From positions 62,001-126,000 of the forward strand of contig JADKJB010000013.1 of NCBI GenBank assembly GCA_016722525.1: 64,000 nt of DNA, read 5' to 3'. The notes under the pieces were generated by a model. It was not told the DNA's origin. It was given only the letters and a program-made list of their open reading frames with translations, and made no database searches. This DNA is from Bacteroidota bacterium (GTDB lineage Bacteria; Bacteroidota; Bacteroidia; AKYH767-A; OLB10). Below, in pieces: positions 10,769 through 21,200 of the stretch (positions are counted from its first letter, which is position 1; each line of letters opens with the position of its first letter). The translations under genes and the position numbers were made by a program.

Positions 10769-11488
10769 TTGATTGTAGATATTTTTATACCTTGTTATAT
10801 TGATCAGTATTACCCTGAAACCGCATCCAACATGGTTAAAGTGCTGGAGAAAATAGGCTGTGGCGTAAATTATAACACCGAACAAACTTGTTGTGGATTG
10901 CCTGCTTTTCATAACGGCTACCGTGATCACTGTAAAGACGTTGGAGAGAAATTAATCTTTGAATTTCAAAATGACCGCTACATTGTCTCTCCCGGTGCTT
11001 CCTGCGTAAATATGGTGAAAAATTATTATCCCGAAGTTTTTCATAACTCTTCATTGCATAATGAATATAAGCAAGTGCAGAAGTATTTTTTTGAATTTTC
11101 TGATTTTCTGGTCAACATAATGCATGTGAATGATGTTGGTGCACGTTTGGTTGCAAAAGCTACATTTCTTGATAATTGTTCTGCTTTGCGTGAATGTGGT
11201 ATTCATGAAAGCCCTCGCTTATTACTCAATAAAGTCAAAGGTTTGAAGCTCGTTGAAATGAAGGATGACGATACTTGCTGTGGTTGGGGTGGTTCCTTTG
11301 CTTCGAGATACGAAGATATTGCTGTGAAACTGGCTGAAAAAAAGGTGGACCAGGTGCTAAAGTCCGGTGCTGAGATAATAATAAGCACGGATACCGGATG
11401 TCTGATGCATTTAGAAGGATATATTAGTAAGAATAATATACCTTTAAAAGTGATGCATTTAGCAGATGTTTTAGCTTCAGGATTATAA
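10769..11488 (+). CDS. LutA/YkgE-like CCG-domain (Fe-S) protein
   Basis: 239 residues with two cysteine-rich CCG domains. The first shows IPCYIDQYYP and TCCGLPAFHNGY; the second shows DNCSALRECG and CCGWGGSF. These match LutA/YkgE, the subunit of lactate utilisation and related oxidoreductase complexes that carries electron-transfer cofactors. The usual partners LutB and LutC are not in the window, so its substrate is open. TTG at 10769 is the only start that keeps the conserved VDIFIPC N-terminus. The gene lies 57 nt after the MFS gene and may be co-transcribed. Confidence 0.87.
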   Translation: MIVDIFIPCYIDQYYPETASNMVKVLEKIGCGVNYNTEQTCCGLPAFHNGYRDHCKDVGEKLIFEFQNDRYIVSPGASCVNMVKNYYPEVFHNSSLHNEYKQVQKYFFEFSDFLVNIMHVNDVGARLVAKATFLDNCSALRECGIHESPRLLLNKVKGLKLVEMKDDDTCCGWGGSFASRYEDIAVKLAEKKVDQVLKSGAEIIISTDTGCLMHLEGYISKNNIPLKVMHLADVLASGL

Positions 11489-11662
11489 TTTTTTTTCTTT
11501 CATTTTTAGAATCATTTTTCCTTTGAATTTGGTTGAAAAATGCTTTCATCCAAAGAACGCCTTTAATAGTAGAAATAGCACGGATCTTTAATTGCAATCA
11601 GGTCGGGTCCAGCCATGACTCAATGCGAAAACCGAGCCTGGCGAAGCGGAGACTCCAAAGCG

Positions 11663-12531
11663 CTAAACAACTTTATAATTCTTCCACTCCCCAAACCGCC
11701 ACCCGGTAAAATCTTCAAATCCATGCAACAGTTTTGAAGTAAGTGGCATGTTTTTCTTAGTAGGATCAAAAGAAAATTTCCAATTTTGTCTGGCAATTTT
11801 TTCTTGTATAACGGCAGGGTGTACACCTTTGAAGAGAGATAAAGAATCTATTTTAGAATAATCAAATTCATCACTGATTACAATATTTTTTTTAATCCAC
11901 TCATCATCATGCCATAATTTATGAAATGATTCTTGCTTTAACTGCATGGCTCCGGGAGGTTTCACCCACCCGTAATGATGAATACAGGCCGACACCGGCT
12001 TTACGTTCAACTTTTTCCACTCTTTTTAAATCCCTGTGCATCTTTATAAGAGCGAATTGCCTTATCGTTTTTGATGACACGTATTTCTTTGCGGTACCAT
12101 TTTCGCGAACTGCCAATATAATCGTAGGAACCGTAAAAATGTTTATAATTAAATAACAGGCCATCTACATTTGGTACATCTTTATATTTAATCATGGCAT
12201 CTTTCACAGCTTCAATTCCATGTTCATGAAAAACTTCATCCCCTTGGATGTAAAAGGCCCAATCTGCATCAGGAGCAATCGCATCGAAAGCTTTGTCTGT
12301 TTCTATAGCCAGCACTTTTCCATTCTCACGAATAGAATCATCCCAAATGCTATCTATAATTTTTATACGTCGATCATCTATGGAGGCAATCAGGCTTCGG
12401 GTGGCATCCTCTGAATTCCCAACCATAACAATTACCTCATCACACAAAGGAAGAATGGATAAAATAGCCTCCTTGATTGGATAATCGTACTTAATTGCAT
12501 TACGAATAAAAGTAAAGCCTGAAACTTTCAA
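11663..12531 (-). CDS. glycosyltransferase family 2-like protein (frameshifted)
   Basis: The N-terminal frame (MKVSGFTFIRNAIKYDYP, then DEVIVMVGNSEDATRSLI and ADWAFYIQGDEVFHEHG) has the nucleotide-sugar-binding layout of GT-A glycosyltransferases, with GDEVF in place of the acidic DxD-type motif. The C-terminal frame continues with KLNVKPVSACIHHYGWVKPP. An A5/A6 run near 12010 causes the shift that separates the two (GFKKSGK then KLNV). The repaired protein has about 289 residues. It is probably a cytoplasmic or membrane-associated enzyme of cell-surface glycan synthesis; donor and acceptor are unknown. Confidence 0.75.
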
Positions 12532-12657
12532 TACTAGGATTTTTTATAAATTTGAGAATTGGAGGTCGAGAAATTCAGAGATAAATGGATGTTAAGATAT
12601 AGCGTTTTTATGTAATAGTTTATTGAATGGTCACACTATCCCACAAACTCACAAACA

Positions 12658-14019
12658 TCAATCCTTAATCACAAAATTCAATGCCATACCAATATAATTG
12701 GAAGGGCTGTATTTTTTTAATTCAATTTTAATTGCATCATTTACATTCAAACGATCAATAAACTCATGCATGGTAGCTTTATTGATTTTTTCGCCGGTAC
12801 GAGTCAAATCTTTTAATGCTTCATATGGATTCGGATAACCTTCGCGGCGCAATACGGTCTGGATAGCTTCTGCAACAACTGCCCAGTTATTTTCAAGGTC
12901 TTCTTCAATGGTTTTTCTATTAACTTTAATTTTATTCAATCCCCTAGTGAGTGATTTTAATGCAAGGAGTGAATGAGCAAATGGAACACCTGTATTTCGA
13001 AGCACTGTTGAATCGGTGAGATCACGTTGCATTCTTGAAATGGGTAGTTTTGCTGATAGGTGTTCAAAAATAGCATTGGCAAAACCAAAATTGCCCTCCG
13101 CATTTTCAAAGTCAATCGGGTTTACTTTATGAGGCATCGCACTAGATCCAACTTCTCCCTTTTTCACTTCTTGTGTAAAATAGTTCATGGATATATAGGT
13201 CCAGATATCACGACAAAGATCTACTAAAATTGTATTAATCCTTTTGAGGTTATCGAAAAGTGCAGCTAAGTTATCATAGTGATCAATCTGAGTAGTTATT
13301 TGTGATCTGTGTAATCCAAAACTTTCCACAAAAGTATTGCCAAATTGCACCCAATCTATTTCCGGATAAGCAGCATAATGAGCATTGAAATTGCCGGTGG
13401 CACCACCAAATTTTGCAGACCAGGGAATGTTTTTCAGCTGTTGGAGTTGCATGTCCAGTCTGTTAATAAAAACTGCAATTTCTTTACCTAGTGCCGTTGG
13501 TGAAGCGGGCTGACCGTGCGTACGTGCCATCATCGGTAGGTCTCTCCATTCTTCCGAGAGGGCAATAAGTTTGTTACGGGCTGCAGTTATTTCCGGTAGC
13601 ATTATTTTTTCCATAGCATCTTTGATGGAGAGTGGAATTGCTGTGTTGTTGATGTCTTGGGATGTAAGCCCAAAATGGATAAACTCACTGCAATGACCTA
13701 AAAGCACTTCATAAGTTTGCTTTAAATAATATTCAACTGCTTTTACATCGTGATTTGTAACGGCCTCAATATCTTTAATAGTTTTTATATCAATAGTTGA
13801 TGGATCTTTCACCAGTTGCTCTAGTGCTTTTATAGCTTCAGTGGAAACATTTTTTAACTGTGGCAGTGGTATCTTGCAAAGTGCCAGGAAATAGGCAGCT
13901 TCTATTTTTACGCGATACCTTATCAATGAGGCTTCTGAGAAATAAGCTGCAAGTGGTTCGCAATTTTTTCGGTATCGGCCATCCACTGGCGAAATAGCAT
14001 CTAGAGTTGAAAGGTTCAT
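12658..14019 (-). CDS. purB: adenylosuccinate lyase
   Basis: Cytoplasmic homotetramer that cleaves SAICAR and adenylosuccinate in purine synthesis. The N-terminus (NLSTLDAISPVDGRYR) matches the E. coli-type PurB. The fumarase-superfamily signature SSAMPHKVNPIDFENAEGN is at about residue 290, and TSQDINNTA and ARTHGQPASP are also present. ATG at 14019 was chosen over an upstream start at 14040 because it begins the conserved region and lies 19 nt after a TATATTTG box. The 453-residue length is normal. Confidence 0.96.
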   Translation of the reverse strand: MNLSTLDAISPVDGRYRKNCEPLAAYFSEASLIRYRVKIEAAYFLALCKIPLPQLKNVSTEAIKALEQLVKDPSTIDIKTIKDIEAVTNHDVKAVEYYLKQTYEVLLGHCSEFIHFGLTSQDINNTAIPLSIKDAMEKIMLPEITAARNKLIALSEEWRDLPMMARTHGQPASPTALGKEIAVFINRLDMQLQQLKNIPWSAKFGGATGNFNAHYAAYPEIDWVQFGNTFVESFGLHRSQITTQIDHYDNLAALFDNLKRINTILVDLCRDIWTYISMNYFTQEVKKGEVGSSAMPHKVNPIDFENAEGNFGFANAIFEHLSAKLPISRMQRDLTDSTVLRNTGVPFAHSLLALKSLTRGLNKIKVNRKTIEEDLENNWAVVAEAIQTVLRREGYPNPYEALKDLTRTGEKINKATMHEFIDRLNVNDAIKIELKKYSPSNYIGMALNFVIKD

Positions 14020-14037
14020 GTTTATAGTATGAGTTCG

Positions 14038-14045
14038 CAAATATA
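14038..14045 (-). promoter_or_regulatory. TAnnTTTG -7 box upstream of purB
   Basis: On the minus strand the bases read TATATTTG, an exact match to the Bacteroidota -7 consensus, with the final G 19 nt before the purB ATG. No TTG was found at the expected -33 distance. Confidence 0.5.
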
Positions 14046-14129
14046 CATAACAACCACCAAAACTGACCTAATATTTGGATTTGCGAGCCTTGTTTAGCAA
14101 ATTTGCATACTGATTCTAATCCGGCTTAC

Positions 14130-14847
14130 ATGAAACAATTTGGATATATATTTATTTCGACACTGTTATTTTGGATTTGTTTTTCAGAATTACTTATTGC
14201 ACAAAACAATCAGGATACCGTTTTTACTAAAGATAGCAAGAATAAAGATCTGGTGATGATGGAAGTTTTTGATAGTAAAGGTCAACTGGTTTTGGTTGGT
14301 AGAATTTTAAATGGAAAAAATGAAGGCATATTTAGAAATTATAACGAAAAAAGTACTGTAATTGCTATTCAGGAATTTCATGATGGTTTGCTCGATGGGA
14401 TATTCCTCAAATTTGGTGATAATGGTGCTCTGGAACTGGAGGAGAATTATAAGGAAGGTATGTTGCATGGCGTACGAGTCCAATATCGTTTTGGTGGAAT
14501 AAAAAAATCTACTGAGAAATTTAAAGATGGAAAACTGGACGGGCAGAAAGTAGTTTTTTATGATAATGGATTTAAACAGGAAGAAGCTGCTTTCAAAAAA
14601 GGTTTACGTGATGGCTTATCCACCTGGTACAACCAAAGTGAAATAGTAACTATTCAATATTCTTATAAAGCTGGTTTGTTAGACGGACCGGCGAAAACAT
14701 TTTTCTATAATTCAAAAGTTCAAACCGAAGGATTGTATGTGAATGATCTGGAAGAAGGTGAATGGAAACATTTTGATGATACCGGAAAACATGTAAAAAT
14801 CGGTGTTCTATGAAAAAGGAAAAGTGCTGAAGGAAGTGATTCGATAA
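14130..14847 (+). CDS. MORN-like repeat (YwqK-type) secreted protein (frameshifted near end)
   Basis: A signal peptide (MKQFGYIFISTLLFWICFSE) is followed by about seven repeats of roughly 23 residues, such as FKDGKLDGQKVVFYDNG and YKEGMLHGVRVQYRFGG. This is the MORN/YwqK pattern common in Bacteroidota secreted proteins, and it probably serves as a binding or structural scaffold. An A5 run near 14795 shifts the frame. With one A fewer the protein continues VKSVFYEKGKVLKEVIR and stops at 14845-14847, completing the last repeat. Start 14130 is chosen because it begins the signal peptide. No toxin partner is adjacent, so the antitoxin label sometimes given to this family should not be assumed. 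Confidence 0.75.
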
Positions 14848-15012
14848 GCTCTTTTTGTTCATTCCTTTGGAATTAGTGTTGATTTAAGCTCTTTTATTCA
14901 GCTTTTCTACTGTTTTTTGGATCTTTATTTGTAGAATTATAGCTATTCCAAAGTCGAAATAGTAATTTAAGACATTGAAATACTGGTAGAAAGAATTTAT
15001 TTTTTAGGAAAC

Positions 15013-15043
15013 TTTGCAAACAATAAAAGTTTCCGTAGTTTTG
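15013..15043 (+). promoter_or_regulatory. promoter of tetR-efflux operon
   Basis: A TTTG (15013-15016), a 19-nt spacer and TAGTTTTG (15036-15043) match both halves of the Bacteroidota promoter. The start codon at 15053 follows only 10 nt after the -7 box, so the transcript may be leaderless or nearly so. Confidence 0.7.
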
Positions 15044-15052
15044 CCTTCCGAA

Positions 15053-15673
15053 ATGAAAATAGAAGCAGAAGATAGAATTATTGAATCCGCAACCGAGTTA
15101 TTTTACCGGTTTGGAATCAAAAGCATAACCATGGATGATGTAGCCAAACATCTCGCCATGTCTAAAAAAACGTTATATCATCATTTTCGTGATAAAAACG
15201 AAATGGTGATGAAATGTTGTCATCAGGATTTAATGAATCGTGATTGCGTGTTCAAAGAAATTGCTGATTCTGCTATCGACCCTATTCATGAAATGATGAA
15301 TATGATGAAGCATCTCGAATCGATTTTCACTAAAATCAACCCTAATTTGTTTTATGATTTACAAAAGTATTACCCTGAAGTTTGGAAAATGTTCAGACAA
15401 TTCAAGGAAACAAATATGCTGAAGATGATTGAAGCAAATTTCCTCAAAGGAATTGAACTCAAGTTGTACAGAAAGGATATCAACATTCACATTATGGCTC
15501 GGTTAAGAATTGAAGAAGTTGAAATGGGCTTTAATCCCGAATTGTTCCCCCCTGATAAATTTAATTTTGCCAAAGTGCAGGTTGCTTTGCTGGATCATTT
15601 TATGCATGGTATAACAACAATAAAAGGGCATAAGCTAATTAACAAATATAAACAAATAATTGAAGAGGAATAA
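15053..15673 (+). CDS. TetR/AcrR family transcriptional regulator
   Basis: Starts MKIEAEDRIIESATELFYRF. The TetR helix-turn-helix follows (SITMDDVAKHLAMSKKTLYHHF, residues about 26-48), and the variable C-terminal ligand domain makes up the rest. About 206 residues, typical for the family. It is the first gene of an operon with TolC, adaptor and RND pump genes (12 nt to tolC), so it is probably the local repressor of the pump, relieved by a pump substrate. The longer frame from 15014 is rejected because it would place the promoter inside the gene. Confidence 0.9.
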   Translation: MKIEAEDRIIESATELFYRFGIKSITMDDVAKHLAMSKKTLYHHFRDKNEMVMKCCHQDLMNRDCVFKEIADSAIDPIHEMMNMMKHLESIFTKINPNLFYDLQKYYPEVWKMFRQFKETNMLKMIEANFLKGIELKLYRKDINIHIMARLRIEEVEMGFNPELFPPDKFNFAKVQVALLDHFMHGITTIKGHKLINKYKQIIEEE

Positions 15674-15684
15674 ATCCTGTTTTT

Positions 15685-17055
15685 ATGAAACTAAATAAAA
15701 TTAGTACGAAGTTTTTTTATCCACTGATGGTTGCTTGTTTGATCGGCACAACCCCATTTTCTTCCTTTGCTCAGAATGGTGAACCAACATCCTTTACTGT
15801 TAGTCAGGCAATTGAATATGCGATAAAGAATAATGTCAATATTCTTAATGCGGATCTGGATATTCAGATTTCACAAGCTAGAATTAATGAATTAATTGGT
15901 GTGGGTTTACCTCAGGTAAACGGTTCCGCCGATATAAATAATTTTCTTGAAATTCCTACTCAGTTTGTTCCGGGTGAGTTTTTTGACGGTGAACCGGGGA
16001 CTTTTGCACCGGTGCAATTTGGACAGAAATACAGTTCTTCTGCCGGCATCAGCGCTACCCAACTCTTGTTTGATGGAACTTATCTGGTGGGTTTGCAAGC
16101 ATCAAAAACCTATGTAGAATTAGCCAAAAAAAATGCAGCGCAAACTAAAATTGAAACTGCAGTGAATGTGAGTAAAGCCTATTACTTTGTTTTAGTTGCA
16201 CAGGAAAGATTCAAGCAACTGGAAAGTGATTTAATTCGACTTGATAAGCTTAAAAGTGATACCAGAGCACTTTTCGACAATGGGTTCGTTGAAAAAATTG
16301 ATTACGACAGGATTGAACTAAATTACAATTTACTTGAAAGTGCGAGGAATCAAACGAAAAGAATGGTTGACAATAGTTATTTGATTCTAAAATTTCAAAT
16401 GGGTGTTGATTTAAAAACACCCATAGCTCTATCTGAAACTATTCAGGATTTAAACGTGGATCCTTCCATAATGACCAAAGATAGTATCCCTGTGAGTTCA
16501 CGTAACGAATATGCGATACTTGAAACACAATATAAACTGGCAGGTCTCGATCTTAAAAGATATCGCGCATCACGCATGCCTAGTTTAGGACTTTTTGGAA
16601 GCTTAAGCGCCAATGCTTCAAGGAATGAATTCAATATTTTTGATCCCGATTATAAGTGGTATCCTACTGCTGTTGTTGGCGTCTCTTTATCTGTTCCTAT
16701 TTTCAGGGGATTTGTTATCAGCTCTCAGGCAAAACAGGCACGACTCACCCAGTACAAAGTGGAAAATGCATTCTTGTTACTCGAGCAAAGTATTAATCTG
16801 GAATACCGAAATACACTGACCAGTCTTCAAAATAATATCGATAAATTGGAAACACAAAAGAAAAATAGAGAATTGGCCCGTGAAATCTCACGTGTTTCAA
16901 AAATAAAATACGATCAGGGTGTTGGCTCCAATCTCGAAGTAATTGATGCGGAATCTTCGCTTCGTGAAGCTGAAACAAATTATTTTACAGCACTTCTGGA
17001 AGCAATAATTTCGAAAATCGATTTAGATAAAGCTGCCGGACTTATTAAGTATTAA
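15685..17055 (+). CDS. TolC-family outer membrane efflux protein
   Basis: 456 residues with a signal peptide ending at SSFAQ. Two repeats of long coiled-coil helices follow (for example QAIEYAIKNNVNILNADLDIQISQ and LEQSINLEYRNTLTSLQNN), as in TolC/OprM trimeric channels. The conserved YDQGVGSNLEVIDAESSLREAETNY lies near the C-terminus. It forms the outer-membrane duct of the tripartite pump encoded by the next two genes. Confidence 0.92.
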   Translation: MKLNKISTKFFYPLMVACLIGTTPFSSFAQNGEPTSFTVSQAIEYAIKNNVNILNADLDIQISQARINELIGVGLPQVNGSADINNFLEIPTQFVPGEFFDGEPGTFAPVQFGQKYSSSAGISATQLLFDGTYLVGLQASKTYVELAKKNAAQTKIETAVNVSKAYYFVLVAQERFKQLESDLIRLDKLKSDTRALFDNGFVEKIDYDRIELNYNLLESARNQTKRMVDNSYLILKFQMGVDLKTPIALSETIQDLNVDPSIMTKDSIPVSSRNEYAILETQYKLAGLDLKRYRASRMPSLGLFGSLSANASRNEFNIFDPDYKWYPTAVVGVSLSVPIFRGFVISSQAKQARLTQYKVENAFLLLEQSINLEYRNTLTSLQNNIDKLETQKKNRELAREISRVSKIKYDQGVGSNLEVIDAESSLREAETNYFTALLEAIISKIDLDKAAGLIKY

Positions 17056-17094
17056 TTCATTTGCTCACTACCAAAAATTTTCAAAAATAATTAT

Positions 17095-18213
17095 ATGAAA
17101 AAAATTATTGTATTCGCCTCTCTGTCGTTATTTATGTTTTCATGCGCAAGCAACGAAGGTGATGATAAACAGGCTCAGTTGGATAAATTAGTCAGTCAGC
17201 AAGCCGAGTTGTCGGTGAAAATTCGTACGCTGAAAGACGAAATTAAAAAAACAACTGGTGATAATACCGGCATTCGTCTGGTAGCACTTGCAACGCCACA
17301 ATTAACCAGATTTAGACACTATGTTGACATACAAGCTAAAGTTGATGGCGACGAAAGTGTTACCGTAAGCCCTCGAACTCAAGGTATCGTTACCAGTATC
17401 CTCGTCAAAGAAGGTGACCGGGTTACCAAAGGCCAGGTTTTGGCTTCCCTCGATGATCAAATCGCAAGACAAACCTATGCGGAAGTGCAAACCCAATACG
17501 ATTTTGCAAATAATATTTATATGAAGCAAAAGAATCTCTGGGATCAGAAAATTGGAAGCGAAGTGCAGTTTCTTACCGCTAAAAACAATAAGGAATCTCT
17601 TGAAAAACGTCTCGCAGCAGTCAATGAACAACTTGACCTTACTCGAGTTAAATCTCCGGTAAATGGAACTGTTGATAATGTGGCAATAAAAATCGGACAA
17701 GCTGTTATGCCAGGGATGCCTGTAATGTCGGTAGTGAACCTAACTAATTTAAAAGTGAAGGGCGAAGTTGGTGAATCGTATGCGGGAAAAATTAAAAAAG
17801 GCGACGAAGTAATTCTATTCTTCCCTGATCTCAATAAAGAAATAGTGTCTAAAGTTAGCTTTTCTTCTAAAGCAATTAATACATTAAATAGAACTTTTAA
17901 TGTTGAAGTAGTACTCAACAATGTGGTTGAAGACTTAAAACCAAATATGGTTGTTGTAATGAAAATTGTGGATTACAAAAACGATCAGGCGTTGGTACTT
18001 CCTATTGACTTGCTTCAAAGATCTGCTGAAGGTTATTTTGCAATGATCGCTGTTGATCAGGGAAATAAATTAGTTGCAAAAAGAACAGCCGTTACTACCG
18101 GTCAAATGTATGGTGGTCAGGCAGAAATTGTTTCAGGAATATCAGGCACCGACCAGATTGTTATTACCGGTTACCGAGATCTTAATGAAGGTGAAGAAAT
18201 ACGTACGAAATAA
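17095..18213 (+). CDS. RND efflux periplasmic adaptor (HlyD/MFP family)
   Basis: 372 residues with a lipoprotein-type signal (FMFSC at residues about 14-18), so probably anchored by lipid in the inner membrane. A coiled coil (QLDKLVSQQAELSVKI) comes first. The lipoyl/barrel-sandwich domain follows (VSPRTQGIVTSILVKEGDRVTKGQVLASLDDQ), then a hairpin helix pair and the second half-motif (TRVKSPVNGTVDNV). It links the RND pump to the TolC channel and sits between the two genes. Confidence 0.93.
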   Translation: MKKIIVFASLSLFMFSCASNEGDDKQAQLDKLVSQQAELSVKIRTLKDEIKKTTGDNTGIRLVALATPQLTRFRHYVDIQAKVDGDESVTVSPRTQGIVTSILVKEGDRVTKGQVLASLDDQIARQTYAEVQTQYDFANNIYMKQKNLWDQKIGSEVQFLTAKNNKESLEKRLAAVNEQLDLTRVKSPVNGTVDNVAIKIGQAVMPGMPVMSVVNLTNLKVKGEVGESYAGKIKKGDEVILFFPDLNKEIVSKVSFSSKAINTLNRTFNVEVVLNNVVEDLKPNMVVVMKIVDYKNDQALVLPIDLLQRSAEGYFAMIAVDQGNKLVAKRTAVTTGQMYGGQAEIVSGISGTDQIVITGYRDLNEGEEIRTK

Positions 18214-18239
18214 TCAGGAGCTTTTAACTAACTACCACT

Positions 18240-21200
18240 ATGATTGATAAATTCAAAGAATTTAAACCCTCCAGCTGGGCTATTGATAATAGAACAAGTA
18301 TTTATATACTTACTATTATTATTACTCTGGCCGGACTCGCTACTTATAATGCTTTGCCAAAGGAAAATTTTCCTGAAATAATTGTACCCCAAATTTTTGT
18401 TAGTACTATTTATCCTGGAACATCTCCCGAAGATATGGAAAACCTGGTGGCAAAGCCCTTGGAGAAACAGATGAAATCAATCTCCGGAGTAAAAAAAGTT
18501 ACCAGCAACTCTCTTCAGGATTTTTCTAATATCATTGTAGAGTTTAATACGGATGTGGATGTGGCCGACGCAAAACAAAAAGTAAAGGATGCTGTTGATA
18601 GAGCCAGAAATGACCTTCCTACCGATTTGCCCAATGAACCCAATGTACAGGAAATCAATTTTTCAGATATTCCAATCTTGTTTGTCAATATGGCCGGAGA
18701 CTACCCGCTTGATAAACTGAAAGAATATTCGGATGATCTGAAGGATAAAATAGAAAGTCTGAAAGAAATTACACGGGTAGATATTGTTGGTGCACTTGAA
18801 AGGGAAATCCAGATTGAAGTGGATATGTACAAAGCACAAGCTGCACAAATTTCAATGCGTGATATTGAAAATGCAGTTGCATTTGAAAACATGACGATCT
18901 CAGGTGGCACAGTTGAAATGGATGGAATGAGGAGGTCGGTCAGCGTAAAAGGAGAATTTAAGGACGTTTCTACCATTGAAAATATAGTCATCGTTTCTGC
19001 GCAAGGTGCTCCCATCTATCTTCGTGATATTGCCCGAATCAAAGATGGTTTCAAAGAACAGGAAAGCTATGCACGTCTTTATGGGAAAAATGTAATCACT
19101 CTTAATGTCGTTAAAAGAAGTGGCGAAAATCTTATTGAAGCATCCGATAAAATAAAAGAGATTATTTCCAATATGCAGGAAAATGATTTCCCAAAAGATC
19201 TTAAAATTACTCTCACCGGTGATCAGTCAAATCAAACCAGAGTAACATTACATGATCTTATCAATACAATTATTATTGGATTTATTTTAGTAACTATATT
19301 GCTCATGTTTTTTATGGGCGCAACCAATGCATTGTTTGTAGCGCTGTCGGTTCCGCTTTCCATGTTCATTGCGTTTCTTATAATGCCAACTATTGGCTTC
19401 ACCATGAACATGATTGTTTTGTTCTCTTTCCTGCTTGCACTTGGAATTGTAGTTGATGATGCAATTGTTGTTATTGAGAATACCCATCGTATTTTTAATA
19501 AAGGGAAAGTGGATATTGTAACAGCAGCTAAAACAGCCACCGGTGAGGTTTTTCTACCTGTATTATCAGGTACCTTAACAACTTTGGCGCCTTTTGTGCC
19601 GCTGGCTTTTTGGAAAGGGTTGATCGGTGAGTTTATGTTTTTTCTTCCTATTACATTAATCATTACTTTATCCGCTTCGCTCGTTGTAGCTTATATAATA
19701 AATCCTGTTTTTGCCGCCAGTTTTATGAAGCCGGATGATTTTTCTGAAAATAAACCTGCCCGAAACCGCAGTATAAAAATCGTCTCTGTCATTCTTGGTT
19801 CATTGGCAGTACTCTCCTATATTTTTGGAAACTTCGGAATGGGAAACTTTTTTGTCACTTTAATTTTACTTTTTATCCTCTATAAATTTGTATTGTTAAA
19901 AGCGATTCAAAATTTTCAGGAAAAATTGTGGCCTGCTTTTACCTCAAAGTATAAAATGGTCTTAATCTGGGCATTAAAAAGGCCTTGGAAAATGATTTTA
20001 GGAACCGTTGCTTTATTCGCCCTCACAATTGTCTTGCTTATTGCACGCTCTCCAGGTACACGTTTCTTCCCGCAAGGGGAACCCAATTTTATTTATGTGT
20101 ATTTAACACTTCCTGTTGGTACCGATCAGGCTTATACCGATTCCATTACTTATATTATTGAAAAACGGGTCACAGATGTGGTAGGTGTTGATAACAAAAT
20201 TGTTTCTTCTATTCTGTCTAATGTGGCAGTTGGAGTTACTGACCCTGCTGAAAATGATCAGGCTTCGTATCCAAATAGGTCTAAAGTGACTGTTGCTTTT
20301 GTTGAATTCGGATTGCGTGAGGGAGTTTCTACACGTGATTATTTGGAGAAAATCAGGAAAAATATTAAGGGTATTCCCGGAGCTGAAATATCTGTCGATC
20401 AGGAACAAGGAGGTCCGCCTGTAGGAAAACCTATCAATATTGAAATTAGTGGTGATAAATTTGAAGATCTTATAGCTGCTTCTGTTGGATTGAAACGACA
20501 CCTTGATTCAACTCAGGTGGATGGAGTGGAGGAATTAAAAACAGATCTTCAAAATAATAAGCCCGAAATCGTTTTTAATATCGATCGTGAAAGAGCCAAT
20601 AGAGAGGGTATCTCTACAGGCCAGGTTGGTTCAGAGTTAAGAACTGCCATTTTTGGAAAAGAAATTTCAAAGTTTCGCGATAATAATGATGAGTATGATA
20701 TTATGCTAAGGGTAAGTAAAAATCAACGCGATAATATCGATCAGCTGAAAAATATGAAAGTGACTTATCGCGATATGAATATGGGCGGATTGGTTAGGCA
20801 GGTGCCGCTCTCATCTTTTACCGATATAAAATATTCATCTACTTATGCAGGAATAAAACGTAAAAATCAGAAAAGAGTAATAACGCTTTATTCCAATGTG
20901 CTTTCCGGTTATTCTCCCAATGATGTTGTAGCTCAGGTGCAAGTTGCGGCATCTGATTATGAATTACCAGAGGGAGTTGCTATTGATATGACCGGCGAAC
21001 AGCAAGAGCAACAGGAAACAATGTCGTTCCTGGGTTCTGCCTTATTGATTTCGCTCGGACTGATTTTTCTCATTCTCGTAACTCAGTTCAATTCTGTAAG
21101 TAAACCACTGATAATTCTTACTGAAATAGTTTTCAGTTTAATTGGAGTTCTCCTCGGCTATGCCATTTTTGGTATGGAAATATCTATTATGATGACGGGA

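Noticed and set aside
14130..14847. YwqK-type protein as half of a toxin-antitoxin pair
   Set aside because: It has a signal peptide and MORN-like repeats, and no toxin gene is adjacent.
19232..19663. Minus-strand 143-residue frame inside the RND permease
   Set aside because: Complete overlap with a strongly supported gene; low-complexity Ile/Thr/Asn composition of an antisense shadow.
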